Shown here piece after piece: positions 8,411 through 16,927 of a stretch of DNA of 64,000 bases. A program made the translations under genes and the position numbers. The notes under the pieces were generated by a model that ran no database searches, had not been told where the DNA came from, and was given only the letters and a program-made list of their open reading frames with translations. The DNA comes from Nonomuraea soli (GTDB lineage Bacteria; Actinomycetota; Actinomycetes; Streptosporangiales; Streptosporangiaceae), in assembly GCF_013761175.1 (NCBI RefSeq), contig NZ_JACDUR010000002.1:186001-250000 (forward strand), read 5' to 3'. The first letter of the stretch is position 1; every line of letters begins with the position of its first letter.

Positions 8411-9571
8411 ATGTCCCAGAGAGCCGCCAACCGCGCCAGGGTGGTCAGCGTGTTGCGCGAGCGGGGCGCGCAGAGCCGGCGTGAACTCGCGGTGACCGGC
8501 CTGTCGCGTTCGACCGTGCGCAGCGTGGTCGACGAGCTGATAGAGGCGGGGACGGTGCGCGAGCGCCCGGCCCCCAAGGACAACAGGAGCGCCGGCCGCC
8601 CGGCCACGCTCCTGACGCTCAGCGGAGACCTCGGCCTGGCGGCCGGGGTGGAGATCGCCAACGGGGTCATCCGGGCCGCGATCTGCGACACCTCCCAGGA
8701 ACTGCTGCTGCACGACAGCGAGCCGATGGACGACCGCACCACGCCGGAGGCGGCGCTGGAGCGGGTCAGCGCCCTGCTCGACGGCATGCTGCACCGGCTC
8801 GGCGCCTCGCGCGGCGACGTCATCGGGGTCGGCGTGGCCGTACCCGGGCCGATCCAGCGCAACACCGGGCTCAACGGCCGCGCCACCACGCTCAAACCGT
8901 GGGTGAACGTCAACGCCGCCACCCTCTCGGCCAAGCTGCTGCGCCTGCCGCTGACGGTCGGCAACGACGCCAACTTCGCCGCCCTGGCCGAGCTCACCTG
9001 GGGCGCGGCGCGCGGCCTGCGCGACGTGGCCTACGTCTACACCGCCTCCGGCATCGGCGTGGGATTCATCCTCAACGGGGCGCTGTACGCAGGCGCCAAC
9101 GGCACGGCGGGCGAGCTGGGCCACACCACCATCGACGAGAACGGCGAGGTCTGCGCCTGCGGCGGCCGCGGCTGCCTCAACACGCTGGCCAACGCCGACT
9201 CCATCACCCAGAAGCTGCGCCGCAGCCACCGCGACCGGCTGACCATCGCGGAGGTGATCACGATGGCCCAGGAGGGCGACGTGGGCTGCCGCAGGGTCAT
9301 CGCCGACGCCGGCCGGCACATCGGCCTGGCGGCGGCCAACATGTACAACCTGCTCGACCCGGAACTCATCGTCCTGGGCGGGAACCTCGCACCCGCGGGG
9401 GAGATCCTGCTCGGACCCCTGCGGGAGTCGATGGCCAGGCGTGCGATCCACGCCGGCGAGGTGCTGCCGCCCTTCATCGTCGGCGAGCTCGACGAGCACA
9501 CGGTCGTGGTGCTCGGAGCCGCCGCGGCGGTGCTGAGGGACGCCGAGGCCTTCCCTCTGCCGCACGTCTGA
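8411..9571 (+). CDS. ROK-family transcriptional regulator (zinc-motif type)
   Basis: The 386-residue protein has an N-terminal winged helix-turn-helix (residues about 5-65; SRRELAVTGLSRSTVRSVVDEL) and a ROK sugar-binding domain. It includes the sugar-contact segment GELGHTTI and the zinc motif CACGGRGCL. The phosphate-binding loop of ROK kinases is lost (GVEIANGVIRAA), which fits a regulator rather than a glucokinase. It is divergent from the GPH transporter and deacetylase genes and lies upstream of the ABC sugar importer, so either or both may be targets. A sugar or sugar phosphate should be the effector. Confidence 0.9.
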   Translation: MSQRAANRARVVSVLRERGAQSRRELAVTGLSRSTVRSVVDELIEAGTVRERPAPKDNRSAGRPATLLTLSGDLGLAAGVEIANGVIRAAICDTSQELLLHDSEPMDDRTTPEAALERVSALLDGMLHRLGASRGDVIGVGVAVPGPIQRNTGLNGRATTLKPWVNVNAATLSAKLLRLPLTVGNDANFAALAELTWGAARGLRDVAYVYTASGIGVGFILNGALYAGANGTAGELGHTTIDENGEVCACGGRGCLNTLANADSITQKLRRSHRDRLTIAEVITMAQEGDVGCRRVIADAGRHIGLAAANMYNLLDPELIVLGGNLAPAGEILLGPLRESMARRAIHAGEVLPPFIVGELDEHTVVVLGAAAAVLRDAEAFPLPHV

Positions 9572-9577
9572 GCGGTG

Positions 9578-9634
9578 CGGCCGCGGCGGCAACCGCGGCC
9601 GGACCGGTTGTACGCCACGGGGTGGGCCCGTGGC
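9578..9634 (+). terminator. Two consecutive hairpins between the ROK gene and the sugar ABC operon
   Basis: The first hairpin is CGGCCGCGG (9578-9586) pairing with CCGCGGCCG (9593-9601) across a 6-base loop. The second is GCCACGG (9614-9620) pairing with CCGTGGC (9628-9634) across a 7-base loop. Neither has a U-tract, as is common in actinomycetes. The first begins seven bases after the ROK stop, consistent with a terminator; the second sits in the leader of the binding-protein gene and might attenuate transcription or stabilise mRNA. Confidence 0.5.
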
Positions 9635-9656
9635 GGTCTCGCACTGTGGAGCAACC

Positions 9657-10751
9657 ATGAATCTACATCGGTTAGCGTCCGCCGCGGTGATCCTGCTGCT
9701 CGCGGCCGCCTGCGGCCAGGCACCCCAGAGCACGGCGGGCAACACCCCGGCGCCGGACAGGAAACTCAAGATCGCGCTGTCCAACTCCTTCATCGGCAAC
9801 CAGTGGCGCGTGGAGATGGAGAACGTCTTCAAGGCCGCCTGCGCGATGCCGCCGTACCTCGCCCAGGTGGAGTGCAGCATCTACAACGCCGGCAACGACG
9901 TCTCCACGCAGTCGCGGCAGATCGCCAACCTCATCTCCCAGGGCGTCGACGGCATCGTCATCAACGCCGCCTCGACCAGCGGGCTCAACGGCGTCGTGCA
10001 GCAGGCGTGCGACCGCGGCATCGTCGTGGTCTCCTTCGACAACACGGTCGACGCCGCCTGCGGCCTGACCGTCAACACCGACCAGATCGCCTTCGGCAAG
10101 CAGCTGGCGCAGTTCATCGTCGACCAGCTCGGCGGCAAGGGCAACGTGGTCATGGTGACCGGCGTGGCGGGCACCGGCGCCGACAACGACCGCAACAAGG
10201 GCGCCAAGGAGGTGTTCGCCGCCAACCCCGGGATCACGGTGGTGGCCACCTACAGCGGCATGTGGGACTCGGCGACCGCCCAGCGGGCCACCTCCGCCCA
10301 GCTGCCCGCCCTGCCCCAGGTCGACGGGGTGTGGGTCTCCGGCGGCACCGACGGCGTGATCAAGGCCTTCGGCGCGGCCAAACGTCCCATGCCGGTCTTC
10401 GGCGGCGAGGCGGAGAACGGCTTCCGCAAGTACATGGCGGGCATCCTGACGCCCAAGGTCACCGGCATGTCCATCGGGCAGCCGCCGTACCTGTCGGTGA
10501 TCTCGCTGGAGCTGGCGCGCGCGGTCATCAAGAAGGAGCACCCCCGCGAGAGCATCACCATCCCGTTCCCCGTGGTGACCTCGGAGTCGCTCAAGCCGGG
10601 CGAGACGGTCTTCCCCGACCTGCCCGACAGCTTCTTCGCCGACTTCACCGACTCGGGGCCCGACGCCGCCCTGATCCTGTGCCAGGAGGCCGCCACGGAC
10701 GGCACCCCGTGCCCGGGCAAGACCCTCACCGTCAACCTCGGCACGTCATGA
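9657..10751 (+). CDS. Sugar ABC transporter substrate-binding lipoprotein
   Basis: A 364-residue periplasmic-binding-protein type 1 (ribose/xylose-type) protein. The signal peptide ends in a lipobox (LLLAAACGQ, Cys near residue 20), so it should be lipid-anchored outside the membrane. The mature domain keeps the family pattern (ALSNSFIGNQWR near the start, DGIVINAAS, VVVSFDNTV). I chose the ATG at 9657 because GGAG sits 5-8 bases upstream and the signal peptide begins there. Codon 6 is TTA, a rare leucine codon in such genomes, so translation may depend on the bldA-type tRNA. The stop overlaps the ATPase start (ATGA). The ligand is probably a pentose or other aldose. Confidence 0.92.
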   Translation: MNLHRLASAAVILLLAAACGQAPQSTAGNTPAPDRKLKIALSNSFIGNQWRVEMENVFKAACAMPPYLAQVECSIYNAGNDVSTQSRQIANLISQGVDGIVINAASTSGLNGVVQQACDRGIVVVSFDNTVDAACGLTVNTDQIAFGKQLAQFIVDQLGGKGNVVMVTGVAGTGADNDRNKGAKEVFAANPGITVVATYSGMWDSATAQRATSAQLPALPQVDGVWVSGGTDGVIKAFGAAKRPMPVFGGEAENGFRKYMAGILTPKVTGMSIGQPPYLSVISLELARAVIKKEHPRESITIPFPVVTSESLKPGETVFPDLPDSFFADFTDSGPDAALILCQEAATDGTPCPGKTLTVNLGTS

Positions 10752-12211
10752 CGTCGACGGCGCCGGTGCCGACCCTCCACACCTTCGCCGTCCGAGCCAC
10801 CGGGGTGGACCGGGCCTTCGGCGGGGTGCGTGCTCTGCGGGACGCGTCGTTCTCGGCGCGTCCCGGCGAGATCCACGCCCTGGCCGGGGAGAACGGCGCG
10901 GGCAAGAGCACCCTGATCAAGGTCCTGTGCGGGCTGGTCGCGCCCGACCGCGGCCGGGTCGAGGTCAACGGCCGCGTCGCGACCGCCTTCCAGGAGCTGT
11001 CGCTCCTGCCCGACCTGACGGTGGCCGAGAACCTGCTGCTGGCCGACCCGCCGCGCGGCAGGCTCGGCCTGGTACGGCGCGGCCGCCTGGCGCCCGAGGC
11101 GAGGCGGATCCTGGAGCGGTTCGGCGTCGACCACATCGACAGCCGCGCGGTCTGCGCCGACCTGCCCGTCTCCCACCGCCAGGTGGTGGAGCTGGTGCGC
11201 GTCCTGGCCACCGAGCCACGGGTGGTCTTCCTCGACGAGCCCACCGCCGCCCTCCCCGACCGTCAGGTGGAGTGGCTGGCCGGGCACATGCGGCGGCTGC
11301 GCGACGAGGGCTGCTGCGTCATCTTCACCTCGCACCGGTGGCGGGAGATCGAGCGGCTGGCCGACCGGGTGACCGTGATGCGCAACGGCACCCACGTCGC
11401 CACCAGGGAGAAGCTGGCGGAGGCCGAGGCGGTGACGCTGATGAGCGGCCGCACGCTGGGCGCGATGTATCCGGAGATCCCGCCGCCCGCCACGGCGGGG
11501 CCGGCGCTGTCCTTCAGCGATCCGGGCGGGATCTCCTTCGACCTGCGCCCCGGCGAGATCCTCGGCGTGGGCGGCCTGGCCGGTCAGGGGCAGCGCGAGC
11601 TGTTCCTCACCCTGTTCGGCGCGGGCCGCCCCGCCCGGGTCACCGTGGACGGGCGGCCGATCCGGATCAGGCGGCCCAAGGACGCCATCCGCGCCGGGCT
11701 CGGCATCGCCTACGTGCCGGAGGACCGCAAGGCGGAAGGGCTGTTCCTGCCGCTGTCCGTCCGCGACAACATCACCCTGGCCACCCTGGGACGCCGGTCG
11801 GCGGCCGGATTCGTCCGGCGCGGCGCCGAGCGCGCCGAGGTGGCGGGGATCGTGAGCAGGCTCGGCATCGCCGGAGGAGGCGCGGCGGCCGGCACCCTGT
11901 CGGGCGGCAACCAGCAGAAGGTCGTCATGGCCAGGTGGCTGCTGGCCGACGCCCGCGTCCTGCTGCTGTTCGACGTGACCAGGGGCGTCGACGCGGCCAC
12001 CAAGCACGACCTGTACCGGCTGGTCGCCGAGCTGGCGAGGGCGGGCAAGGCGATCCTGTACTACTCCAGCGAGACCGAGGAGATCGCCCACCTGTGCCAC
12101 CGGGTGCTGGTCCTGCGCGAGGGCAGGGTGGCCGCCGAGCTGCCCGGCCCGGTGCGCGACGCCGAGCGGATCGTGGCGGCGGCCATCGCGGACGGTGAGG
12201 CCCATGCGTGA
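10748..12211 (+). CDS. Sugar ABC transporter ATPase, double nucleotide-binding domain (RbsA/MglA-like)
   Basis: 487 residues with two ATPase domains. The first has a Walker A (GENGAGKST) and Walker B (VVFLDEPTAAL), but its signature is changed to LPVSHRQ. The second has the degenerate Walker A usual for this family, a normal signature (LSGGNQQK), and a Walker B reading LLLFDVTRG, with Val where the catalytic Glu is expected. Only one composite ATP site therefore looks competent. The ATG overlaps the stop of the binding protein. It energises import through the two downstream permeases. Confidence 0.92.
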   Translation: MTSTAPVPTLHTFAVRATGVDRAFGGVRALRDASFSARPGEIHALAGENGAGKSTLIKVLCGLVAPDRGRVEVNGRVATAFQELSLLPDLTVAENLLLADPPRGRLGLVRRGRLAPEARRILERFGVDHIDSRAVCADLPVSHRQVVELVRVLATEPRVVFLDEPTAALPDRQVEWLAGHMRRLRDEGCCVIFTSHRWREIERLADRVTVMRNGTHVATREKLAEAEAVTLMSGRTLGAMYPEIPPPATAGPALSFSDPGGISFDLRPGEILGVGGLAGQGQRELFLTLFGAGRPARVTVDGRPIRIRRPKDAIRAGLGIAYVPEDRKAEGLFLPLSVRDNITLATLGRRSAAGFVRRGAERAEVAGIVSRLGIAGGGAAAGTLSGGNQQKVVMARWLLADARVLLLFDVTRGVDAATKHDLYRLVAELARAGKAILYYSSETEEIAHLCHRVLVLREGRVAAELPGPVRDAERIVAAAIADGEAHA

Positions 12212-13124
12212 CCTCGCCGGGCGGCTCGGCTACCTGGTGCTGGCCGCCACCGCCGTCGCCTACCTGGCCGTCTACGCGACGGGACTGGGCCGCCTGCCCA
12301 CGGCCTTCGACTACCTGTCCATCCTCAACACCACGCTGCCGCTGGTCTTCGTCGCGATCGGCCAGAGCCTGGTGGTACTCACCGGCGGCATCGACCTGTC
12401 GGTCGGCGGCACCGTCAGCCTGTGCGTGGCCGTCACCGCCGTGGCCGTCACCGGCTTCGAGCAGCTTCCGCTCGTGCTGGCGATCGGTACGGCCTGCGGC
12501 GTGGTCAACGGGCTCATCGTGGCGGCGGGAAGGATCGCGCCCATCCTCGCCACGCTCGCCACCCTGCCGATCTTCACCGGGGCCGCCCTGTGGGTGCTGC
12601 CCGTGCCGGGCGGCAGCATCCCTCCCCAGATCCGCGCCGTGCTCACCAACCCGGACCTGCCCACGGGGCTGATCTGGCTCGGCCTGGCCGTCGCGGGCTG
12701 GCTGGTGCTGCGCCGCACCAGGTTCGGCATGCGCGTCTACGCGATCGGCAGCGACGCGGGCGCCGCCCGCGCGGTCGGCGTGCCCGTCGAGCGCGTCACC
12801 TTCGGCGTCTACGCGCTGTCGGGACTGTGCTGCGCCTTGGCAGCGGTCTTCTACGTCTCGACCACCACCGCGGGCGACGCCAACGCCGGCGCGCCGTTCA
12901 TCCTGACCTCGATCGCCGCGGTCGTGGTCGGCGGCGTCGCCTTCACGGGCGGCAGGGGCAGCGCCGTGGGCGCCGTCGCCGGGGCCGCCGCCCTGGCACT
13001 CGTCATCGACGTGCTGTTCTTCGCCGGCATCGACCCGCTCTACCAGGCGCTCTTCCAAGGGCTGTTCCTGGTCGTGGCCGTCATGCTCGGCTCGCTGGCG
13101 ATGCTGCTGAGGAGGGCGACGTGA
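12204..13124 (+). CDS. Sugar ABC transporter permease (RbsC-like), first
   Basis: About 306 residues with eight to ten membrane helices of the branched-chain/ribose permease type. It contains the GGIDLSVGG motif near residue 60 and a cytoplasmic VGVPVERV loop that contacts the ATPase. The coding region overlaps the end of the ATPase gene. ATG at 12204 with GGTGAGG upstream is preferred, but GTG at 12195 in the same frame adds three residues and cannot be excluded. Paired with the following paralogous permease it should form a heterodimeric channel. Confidence 0.9.
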   Translation: MRDLAGRLGYLVLAATAVAYLAVYATGLGRLPTAFDYLSILNTTLPLVFVAIGQSLVVLTGGIDLSVGGTVSLCVAVTAVAVTGFEQLPLVLAIGTACGVVNGLIVAAGRIAPILATLATLPIFTGAALWVLPVPGGSIPPQIRAVLTNPDLPTGLIWLGLAVAGWLVLRRTRFGMRVYAIGSDAGAARAVGVPVERVTFGVYALSGLCCALAAVFYVSTTTAGDANAGAPFILTSIAAVVVGGVAFTGGRGSAVGAVAGAAALALVIDVLFFAGIDPLYQALFQGLFLVVAVMLGSLAMLLRRAT

Positions 13125-14035
13125 GAAGGGTGCTCTACGCCTTCGGCGCGGCCGGGGGAGTGCTGCTGCTCGGCACGATCCTGCATCCGGGCTTCGCCTC
13201 CTGGCCCAGCCTGCAGGCGATGCTGGTGGTGGCGAGCTTCACCGGGTTCGTCGCCGCAGGGCAGATGCTGGTGGTCCTGGTCGGGGGCATCGACCTGTCG
13301 ATCCCATGGGTGCTCAACGGCGCCGCGATCATGCTGACCACCACGGCGCTCGGGCAGCCGGGCCGCCTGCCGTACGCCCTGCTGGTGGCCCTGGCCGTCG
13401 GCGCGGCGGCGGGGCTCGCCAACGGGCTGGGCGTGGCCTGGCTCGGCGTTCCCGCCGTCGTCATGACACTCGGCATGAACGGCGTGCTGCAGGGCCTGTC
13501 GCTCGGCCTGTCCAAAGGGCTGACCTGCGCGACCTGCGGCTCCTACGCGCCCGAGCCGCTGCGCGGGCTCTTCCCGCTCGGCGCGCTGCTCGTGTGGGCC
13601 GGGGTGGCGCTGCTGGTGACCGTCGTGCTGACGCTCACCACGTTCGGCCGCCGCGTCTACGCGGTCGGCGTCAACCCGCGCGCCGCCTACCTGGCCGGGG
13701 TGGGCGTGCGGGGCGTGACCGTCGCGCTCTACACGCTCAGCGGCGTCTTCGCCGCCCTGGCGGGCGTCATGCTCGTCGGGTACGGCGGGCAGCCGTCGCT
13801 CGGCCTGGGTGATCCGTACCTGTTCGAGTCGATCGCCGCCGTGGTCGTCGGCGGGGTGTCGATCCTGGGCGGGCGCGGCCACTACGCGGGCGTCGTCGCG
13901 GGCGCGCTGACACTGGTGGCCGTGACCACGTTCCTCCAGGCGCAGCGGGTGCCTGAGTACGGCAGGCTGATGATCTACGGCCTGGTGATCCTGGTCATTC
14001 TCCTCGCCTACGGACGGACTCGAGCCCATGACTGA
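13121..14035 (+). CDS. Sugar ABC transporter permease (RbsC-like), second
   Basis: 304 residues, GTG start overlapping the previous stop (GTGA). The same permease family as its neighbour: GGIDLSIPWVLNG near residue 50, a coupling loop (YLAGVGVRGVTVALY) and a conserved C-terminal VVGGVSILGGRG segment, with about nine hydrophobic helices. The insertion CATCGSYAPEP in an extracytoplasmic loop has two Cys that could form a disulphide. Two different permeases in one operon imply a heterodimer. The 3' end overlaps the SMP-30 gene by 8 bp. Confidence 0.9.
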   Translation: MRRVLYAFGAAGGVLLLGTILHPGFASWPSLQAMLVVASFTGFVAAGQMLVVLVGGIDLSIPWVLNGAAIMLTTTALGQPGRLPYALLVALAVGAAAGLANGLGVAWLGVPAVVMTLGMNGVLQGLSLGLSKGLTCATCGSYAPEPLRGLFPLGALLVWAGVALLVTVVLTLTTFGRRVYAVGVNPRAAYLAGVGVRGVTVALYTLSGVFAALAGVMLVGYGGQPSLGLGDPYLFESIAAVVVGGVSILGGRGHYAGVVAGALTLVAVTTFLQAQRVPEYGRLMIYGLVILVILLAYGRTRAHD

Positions 14036-14861
14036 CGTGTTCGGCGACGTGCGCTGCGAGCTGGGCGAGAGCGCCCTGTGGGACGGCGAGCGGCTGTACT
14101 GGGTGGACATCACCCGCGGCCAGATCTACGCACGAGACTGGAACGGCGGCCCCACCAGGAGCCTGGCCGTTCCCGGACCGGTCGGGAGCGTGGCGCTGCG
14201 CGCGGGCGGCGGGCTGGTCGCCGCGCTGCGCCACGCCATCGCCTTCTGCGACGTCGACCTCGGCACGGTCGAGGTGGCGCGCGAGGTCGACGAGCCGGAG
14301 GGCAACCGGCTCAACGACGGGGCCGTGGACCCGGCGGGCCGGTTCTGGGTCGGCTCGATGGACCTCGGCGAACGCTCGCCGTCGGGCTCCTTCTACCGGC
14401 TCGACCCCGACCTCGGCCTGACCCGCGTCTTCGGCGGGATCATCTGCTCCAACGGGCCCGCCTGGAGCCCCGAAGGTGACGTGCTCTACCACGTCGACTC
14501 CTCCAGGCGGGTGATCCGCCGCTACGACGCCGACCCCGCGACCGGCGAGCTGGGACCCGGGCGGCTCTTCACGACCGACCACGACTGCTACCCCGACGGG
14601 CTGGCGGTCGACGCGGAGGGCGGGGTGTGGAACTGCAAGTGGGACGGCTCGCGCGTGGTGCGGTACGCACCCGACGGCACGGTCGACCGGGTCATCAGGC
14701 TGCCGGTGTCGCGCCCGACGCGGTGCGCCTTCGCCGGCCCCGGCCTCGACGTGCTGGCGGTCACCAGCGCGTCGCTGGGTTCGGCCGACGAGCTCGCGGG
14801 CCGCGTGCTCCTGGTCGACCCCGGCGTTCGCGGCCTGCCCGCGCCCGCCTTCGCGGGGTGA
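14028..14861 (+). CDS. SMP-30/gluconolactonase-family lactonase
   Basis: 277 residues of the six-bladed propeller SMP-30/LRE family. The metal ligands expected for lactonases can all be seen: Glu in CELGESALWD (E14), Asn in GNRLNDGAVD (near residue 100), Asn in CSNGPAWSPEGD (near 144) and the Asp in YPDGLAVDAEGG (near 187). The enzyme would hydrolyse an aldonolactone formed by oxidation of the imported sugar. It closes the ABC operon by an 8-bp overlap, suggesting an oxidative route for a pentose or hexose, although no sugar dehydrogenase is in the window. The stop lies one base from the stop of the convergent lgt gene. Confidence 0.9.
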   Translation: MTDVFGDVRCELGESALWDGERLYWVDITRGQIYARDWNGGPTRSLAVPGPVGSVALRAGGGLVAALRHAIAFCDVDLGTVEVAREVDEPEGNRLNDGAVDPAGRFWVGSMDLGERSPSGSFYRLDPDLGLTRVFGGIICSNGPAWSPEGDVLYHVDSSRRVIRRYDADPATGELGPGRLFTTDHDCYPDGLAVDAEGGVWNCKWDGSRVVRYAPDGTVDRVIRLPVSRPTRCAFAGPGLDVLAVTSASLGSADELAGRVLLVDPGVRGLPAPAFAG

Positions 14862-14862
14862 G

Positions 14863-15663
14863 CTAGCGCGCGGCTGCGGAGCCGGTCCTGCGGGTGGCCA
14901 CCAGGTAGGCGAGGGCCGCCGCGAAGCCGAGGATCGAGACCAGGTCGTTGAACCGCAGCCCGAGCACGTACGGCGAAGGGTCGATGCGCAGCCACTCGAT
15001 CCAGGCGCGGCCGGTGGTGTAGGCCATGGCGTACACCGCGAACACCCGGCCGCGATCCAGGCGGAAGCGCCGCTCGGCCCACACCACGAAGGCGGCCACG
15101 CCCAGATTCCACAACGACTCGTAGAGGAAGGCCGGGTGGTAGGTGGGCGTGGACTCCAGGCCGGGCGGCCGGTGGGCGGGGTCGATCTCCAGCGCCCACG
15201 GCAGGGTGGTCGGCCGGCCGTACAACTCCTGGTTGAACCAGTTGCCCCAGCGGGCGATCGCCTGGCCGAGCGCGAGCCCTGGAGCCAGGGCGTCGGCGAA
15301 GGCACGCAGGTCGGCGCCGTGGCGGCGGCAGGCCAGCCACGCTCCCACCGCGCCGCCCGCGACCGCGCCGAAGATGCTGATCCCGCCCTCCCAGATCGCC
15401 ACCACACGCCACGCCTCCTGGCCGGGGCCGAAGTACGAGTCCCAGGAGGTGGCCACGTGGTAGATGCGGGCGCCGACCAGGCCCAGCGGCACCGCCCAGG
15501 TGGCGATCGTGTCCACGACGGCCGGATCGCCGCCGCGTGCCGCCCACCGGCGGCGGGTCACCCAGATGCCGACCAGGACCGCCAGCAGCATCAGCAGGGC
15601 GTAGGCGCGGATGGGGATCGGACCCAGGTGCCACACGGCCTGGGACGGGCTCGGAATGCTCAC
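14863..15663 (-). CDS. lgt: Prolipoprotein diacylglyceryl transferase
   Basis: 266 residues with seven membrane helices. Lgt transfers diacylglycerol from phosphatidylglycerol to the lipobox Cys of prolipoproteins. The family signature is clear: GARIYHV in the early loop and GQAIARWGNWFNQELYG in the centre, with YHPAFLYESLWNL after it, and the typical start SIPSPSQAVWHLGPIPIRAYAL. Two lipoprotein genes in this window would be substrates. In many actinomycetes lgt follows trp genes; here it stands alone, so it may be a second copy. It is divergent from a two-component system. Confidence 0.95.
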   Translation of the reverse strand: MSIPSPSQAVWHLGPIPIRAYALLMLLAVLVGIWVTRRRWAARGGDPAVVDTIATWAVPLGLVGARIYHVATSWDSYFGPGQEAWRVVAIWEGGISIFGAVAGGAVGAWLACRRHGADLRAFADALAPGLALGQAIARWGNWFNQELYGRPTTLPWALEIDPAHRPPGLESTPTYHPAFLYESLWNLGVAAFVVWAERRFRLDRGRVFAVYAMAYTTGRAWIEWLRIDPSPYVLGLRFNDLVSILGFAAALAYLVATRRTGSAAAR

Positions 15664-15713
15664 GGCGTCGAGTCTGGCCGCCGCGGGGCCGGGCGCACAT
15701 CGAGCGGACCACC

Positions 15714-15725
15714 GATCGTGCGATC
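15714..15725. promoter_or_regulatory. Inverted repeat in the lgt / histidine-kinase divergent region
   Basis: GATCG-TG-CGATC is a perfect 5-2-5 inverted repeat about 50 bases upstream of the kinase GTG and 50 bases upstream of lgt. It could be an operator for either direction. TTGATG (15736-15741) and TATCGT (15763-15768) resemble promoter boxes but are 21 bp apart, too far for a confident call. Confidence 0.3.
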
Positions 15726-15775
15726 AGTCGACCGGTTGATGCCGGGCCGCCTGGTGGCTGACTATCGTCGAAGAT

Positions 15776-16927
15776 GTGGAGCCCTGGGAGCGGACCCGAC
15801 GCCGCTGGCAGCATGCCTTCTTCGTCTCGTGGCTGGTGCTGACCTCGGCGGGACCGCTGGTGGAGGTCGGCCAGGTCCTGCCGGTGGTGCTGGTGGCCGG
15901 GCTGGCCGCCTGGTACGCCGTGTGGTTCGTGCTGCGCACGCCCGCCTCCGGCAAGGCGGGGGCCGAGGTGCCGCTGCCGTACGTGCTCGGCGGCGGGCTG
16001 CTGTGGCTGGGGCTGTTCGCCATCGACTCCTCCTTCCTGGTCGTCGCGCTGAGCGTGCTGGTGCCGTACTGCATGGACGCCCTGCGCGTCGGGCTGGTCG
16101 CGGTCGTGTCGTTCGCCGGCGGCTGGTTGTGGCACCGCTACCACTCGACGGGATCGGTGACCTGGAGCGAGATCGCCACCACCGCGCTGATCGCGCTCAG
16201 CGGCGCCATCGCGGTCGGCTACATCAGCTCCATGGCGCGCCAGAGCGACGAGCGCAAGCGCCTCATCGAGCAGCTGCAGGCCGCTCAGGAGGCACGCGCC
16301 GCGGCCGAACGGCAGGCGGGCGTGGCCGCCGAACGGCAGCGGCTCGCGCGCGACATCCACGACAGCCTCACCCAGGGGTTCGCCAGCGTGGTGATGCTGC
16401 TGGAGGCGGCCGAGGCGACGCTGCCCGGCAACAGGCACGTGACGCAGGCGCTGCGCGCCGCCAGGGAGAACCTCGTCGAGAGCCGCCGCGTGGTGGGGGC
16501 GCTGCGACCAGGACAGCTCGACGAGTGCGGCCTGCCCGAGGCGCTGCAGCAGCTGTCGGGCCGGTTGTCCGACGAGACCGGCGTCGACGCCTGCACCGTG
16601 ATCACCGGCACGCCGCGGCCGCTGGAGGAGCGGGCGCAGGCCGAACTGCTGCGCGTGGCGCAGGAGGCCGCCGCCAACGTGCGCCGCCACGCCCGCGCCG
16701 AGCGGGTCACGCTCACCCTGTCGTACATGGAGGACCTGGTCGTGCTCGACGTCCACGACGACGGCGACGGCTTCGACCCGGGGCGGGCCGCCTCGGGACA
16801 CGGCCTGTCGATCATGCTGGAGCGTATGGAACAGCTCGGCGGCACGCTGATCGTGGAGAGCGTGCCCGGCGCGGGCGCGACCGTCGTCGCCAGCCTCCCC
16901 CTGAGCGTGCCCGTGGGCGCGCCGTGA
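15776..16927 (+). CDS. Sensor histidine kinase (NarL-system type)
   Basis: 383 residues beginning at GTG. The N-terminal third holds about five to six hydrophobic helices, followed by a coiled coil (LIEQLQAAQEARAAAERQ) and a HisKA_3 helix with H195 in ARDIHDSLTQGF. The HATPase domain (AQEAAANVRRHARA, DVHDDGDGFDPG, GHGLSIMLERM) ends the protein. It overlaps the response-regulator start by 4 bp (GTGA), so the two form a cognate pair. No separate sensor domain is present, so the membrane part is probably the sensor, as in LiaS/DesK-type kinases that watch the envelope. The neighbouring resistance genes make an antibiotic cue plausible. Confidence 0.92.
   Translation: MEPWERTRRRWQHAFFVSWLVLTSAGPLVEVGQVLPVVLVAGLAAWYAVWFVLRTPASGKAGAEVPLPYVLGGGLLWLGLFAIDSSFLVVALSVLVPYCMDALRVGLVAVVSFAGGWLWHRYHSTGSVTWSEIATTALIALSGAIAVGYISSMARQSDERKRLIEQLQAAQEARAAAERQAGVAAERQRLARDIHDSLTQGFASVVMLLEAAEATLPGNRHVTQALRAARENLVESRRVVGALRPGQLDECGLPEALQQLSGRLSDETGVDACTVITGTPRPLEERAQAELLRVAQEAAANVRRHARAERVTLTLSYMEDLVVLDVHDDGDGFDPGRAASGHGLSIMLERMEQLGGTLIVESVPGAGATVVASLPLSVPVGAP

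Noticed and set aside
8243..9880. Upstream extension of the GPH transporter frame to nearly 1000 codons
   Set aside because: The extension is antisense to the ROK gene, has shadow composition and no family similarity; the transporter begins near 8242.
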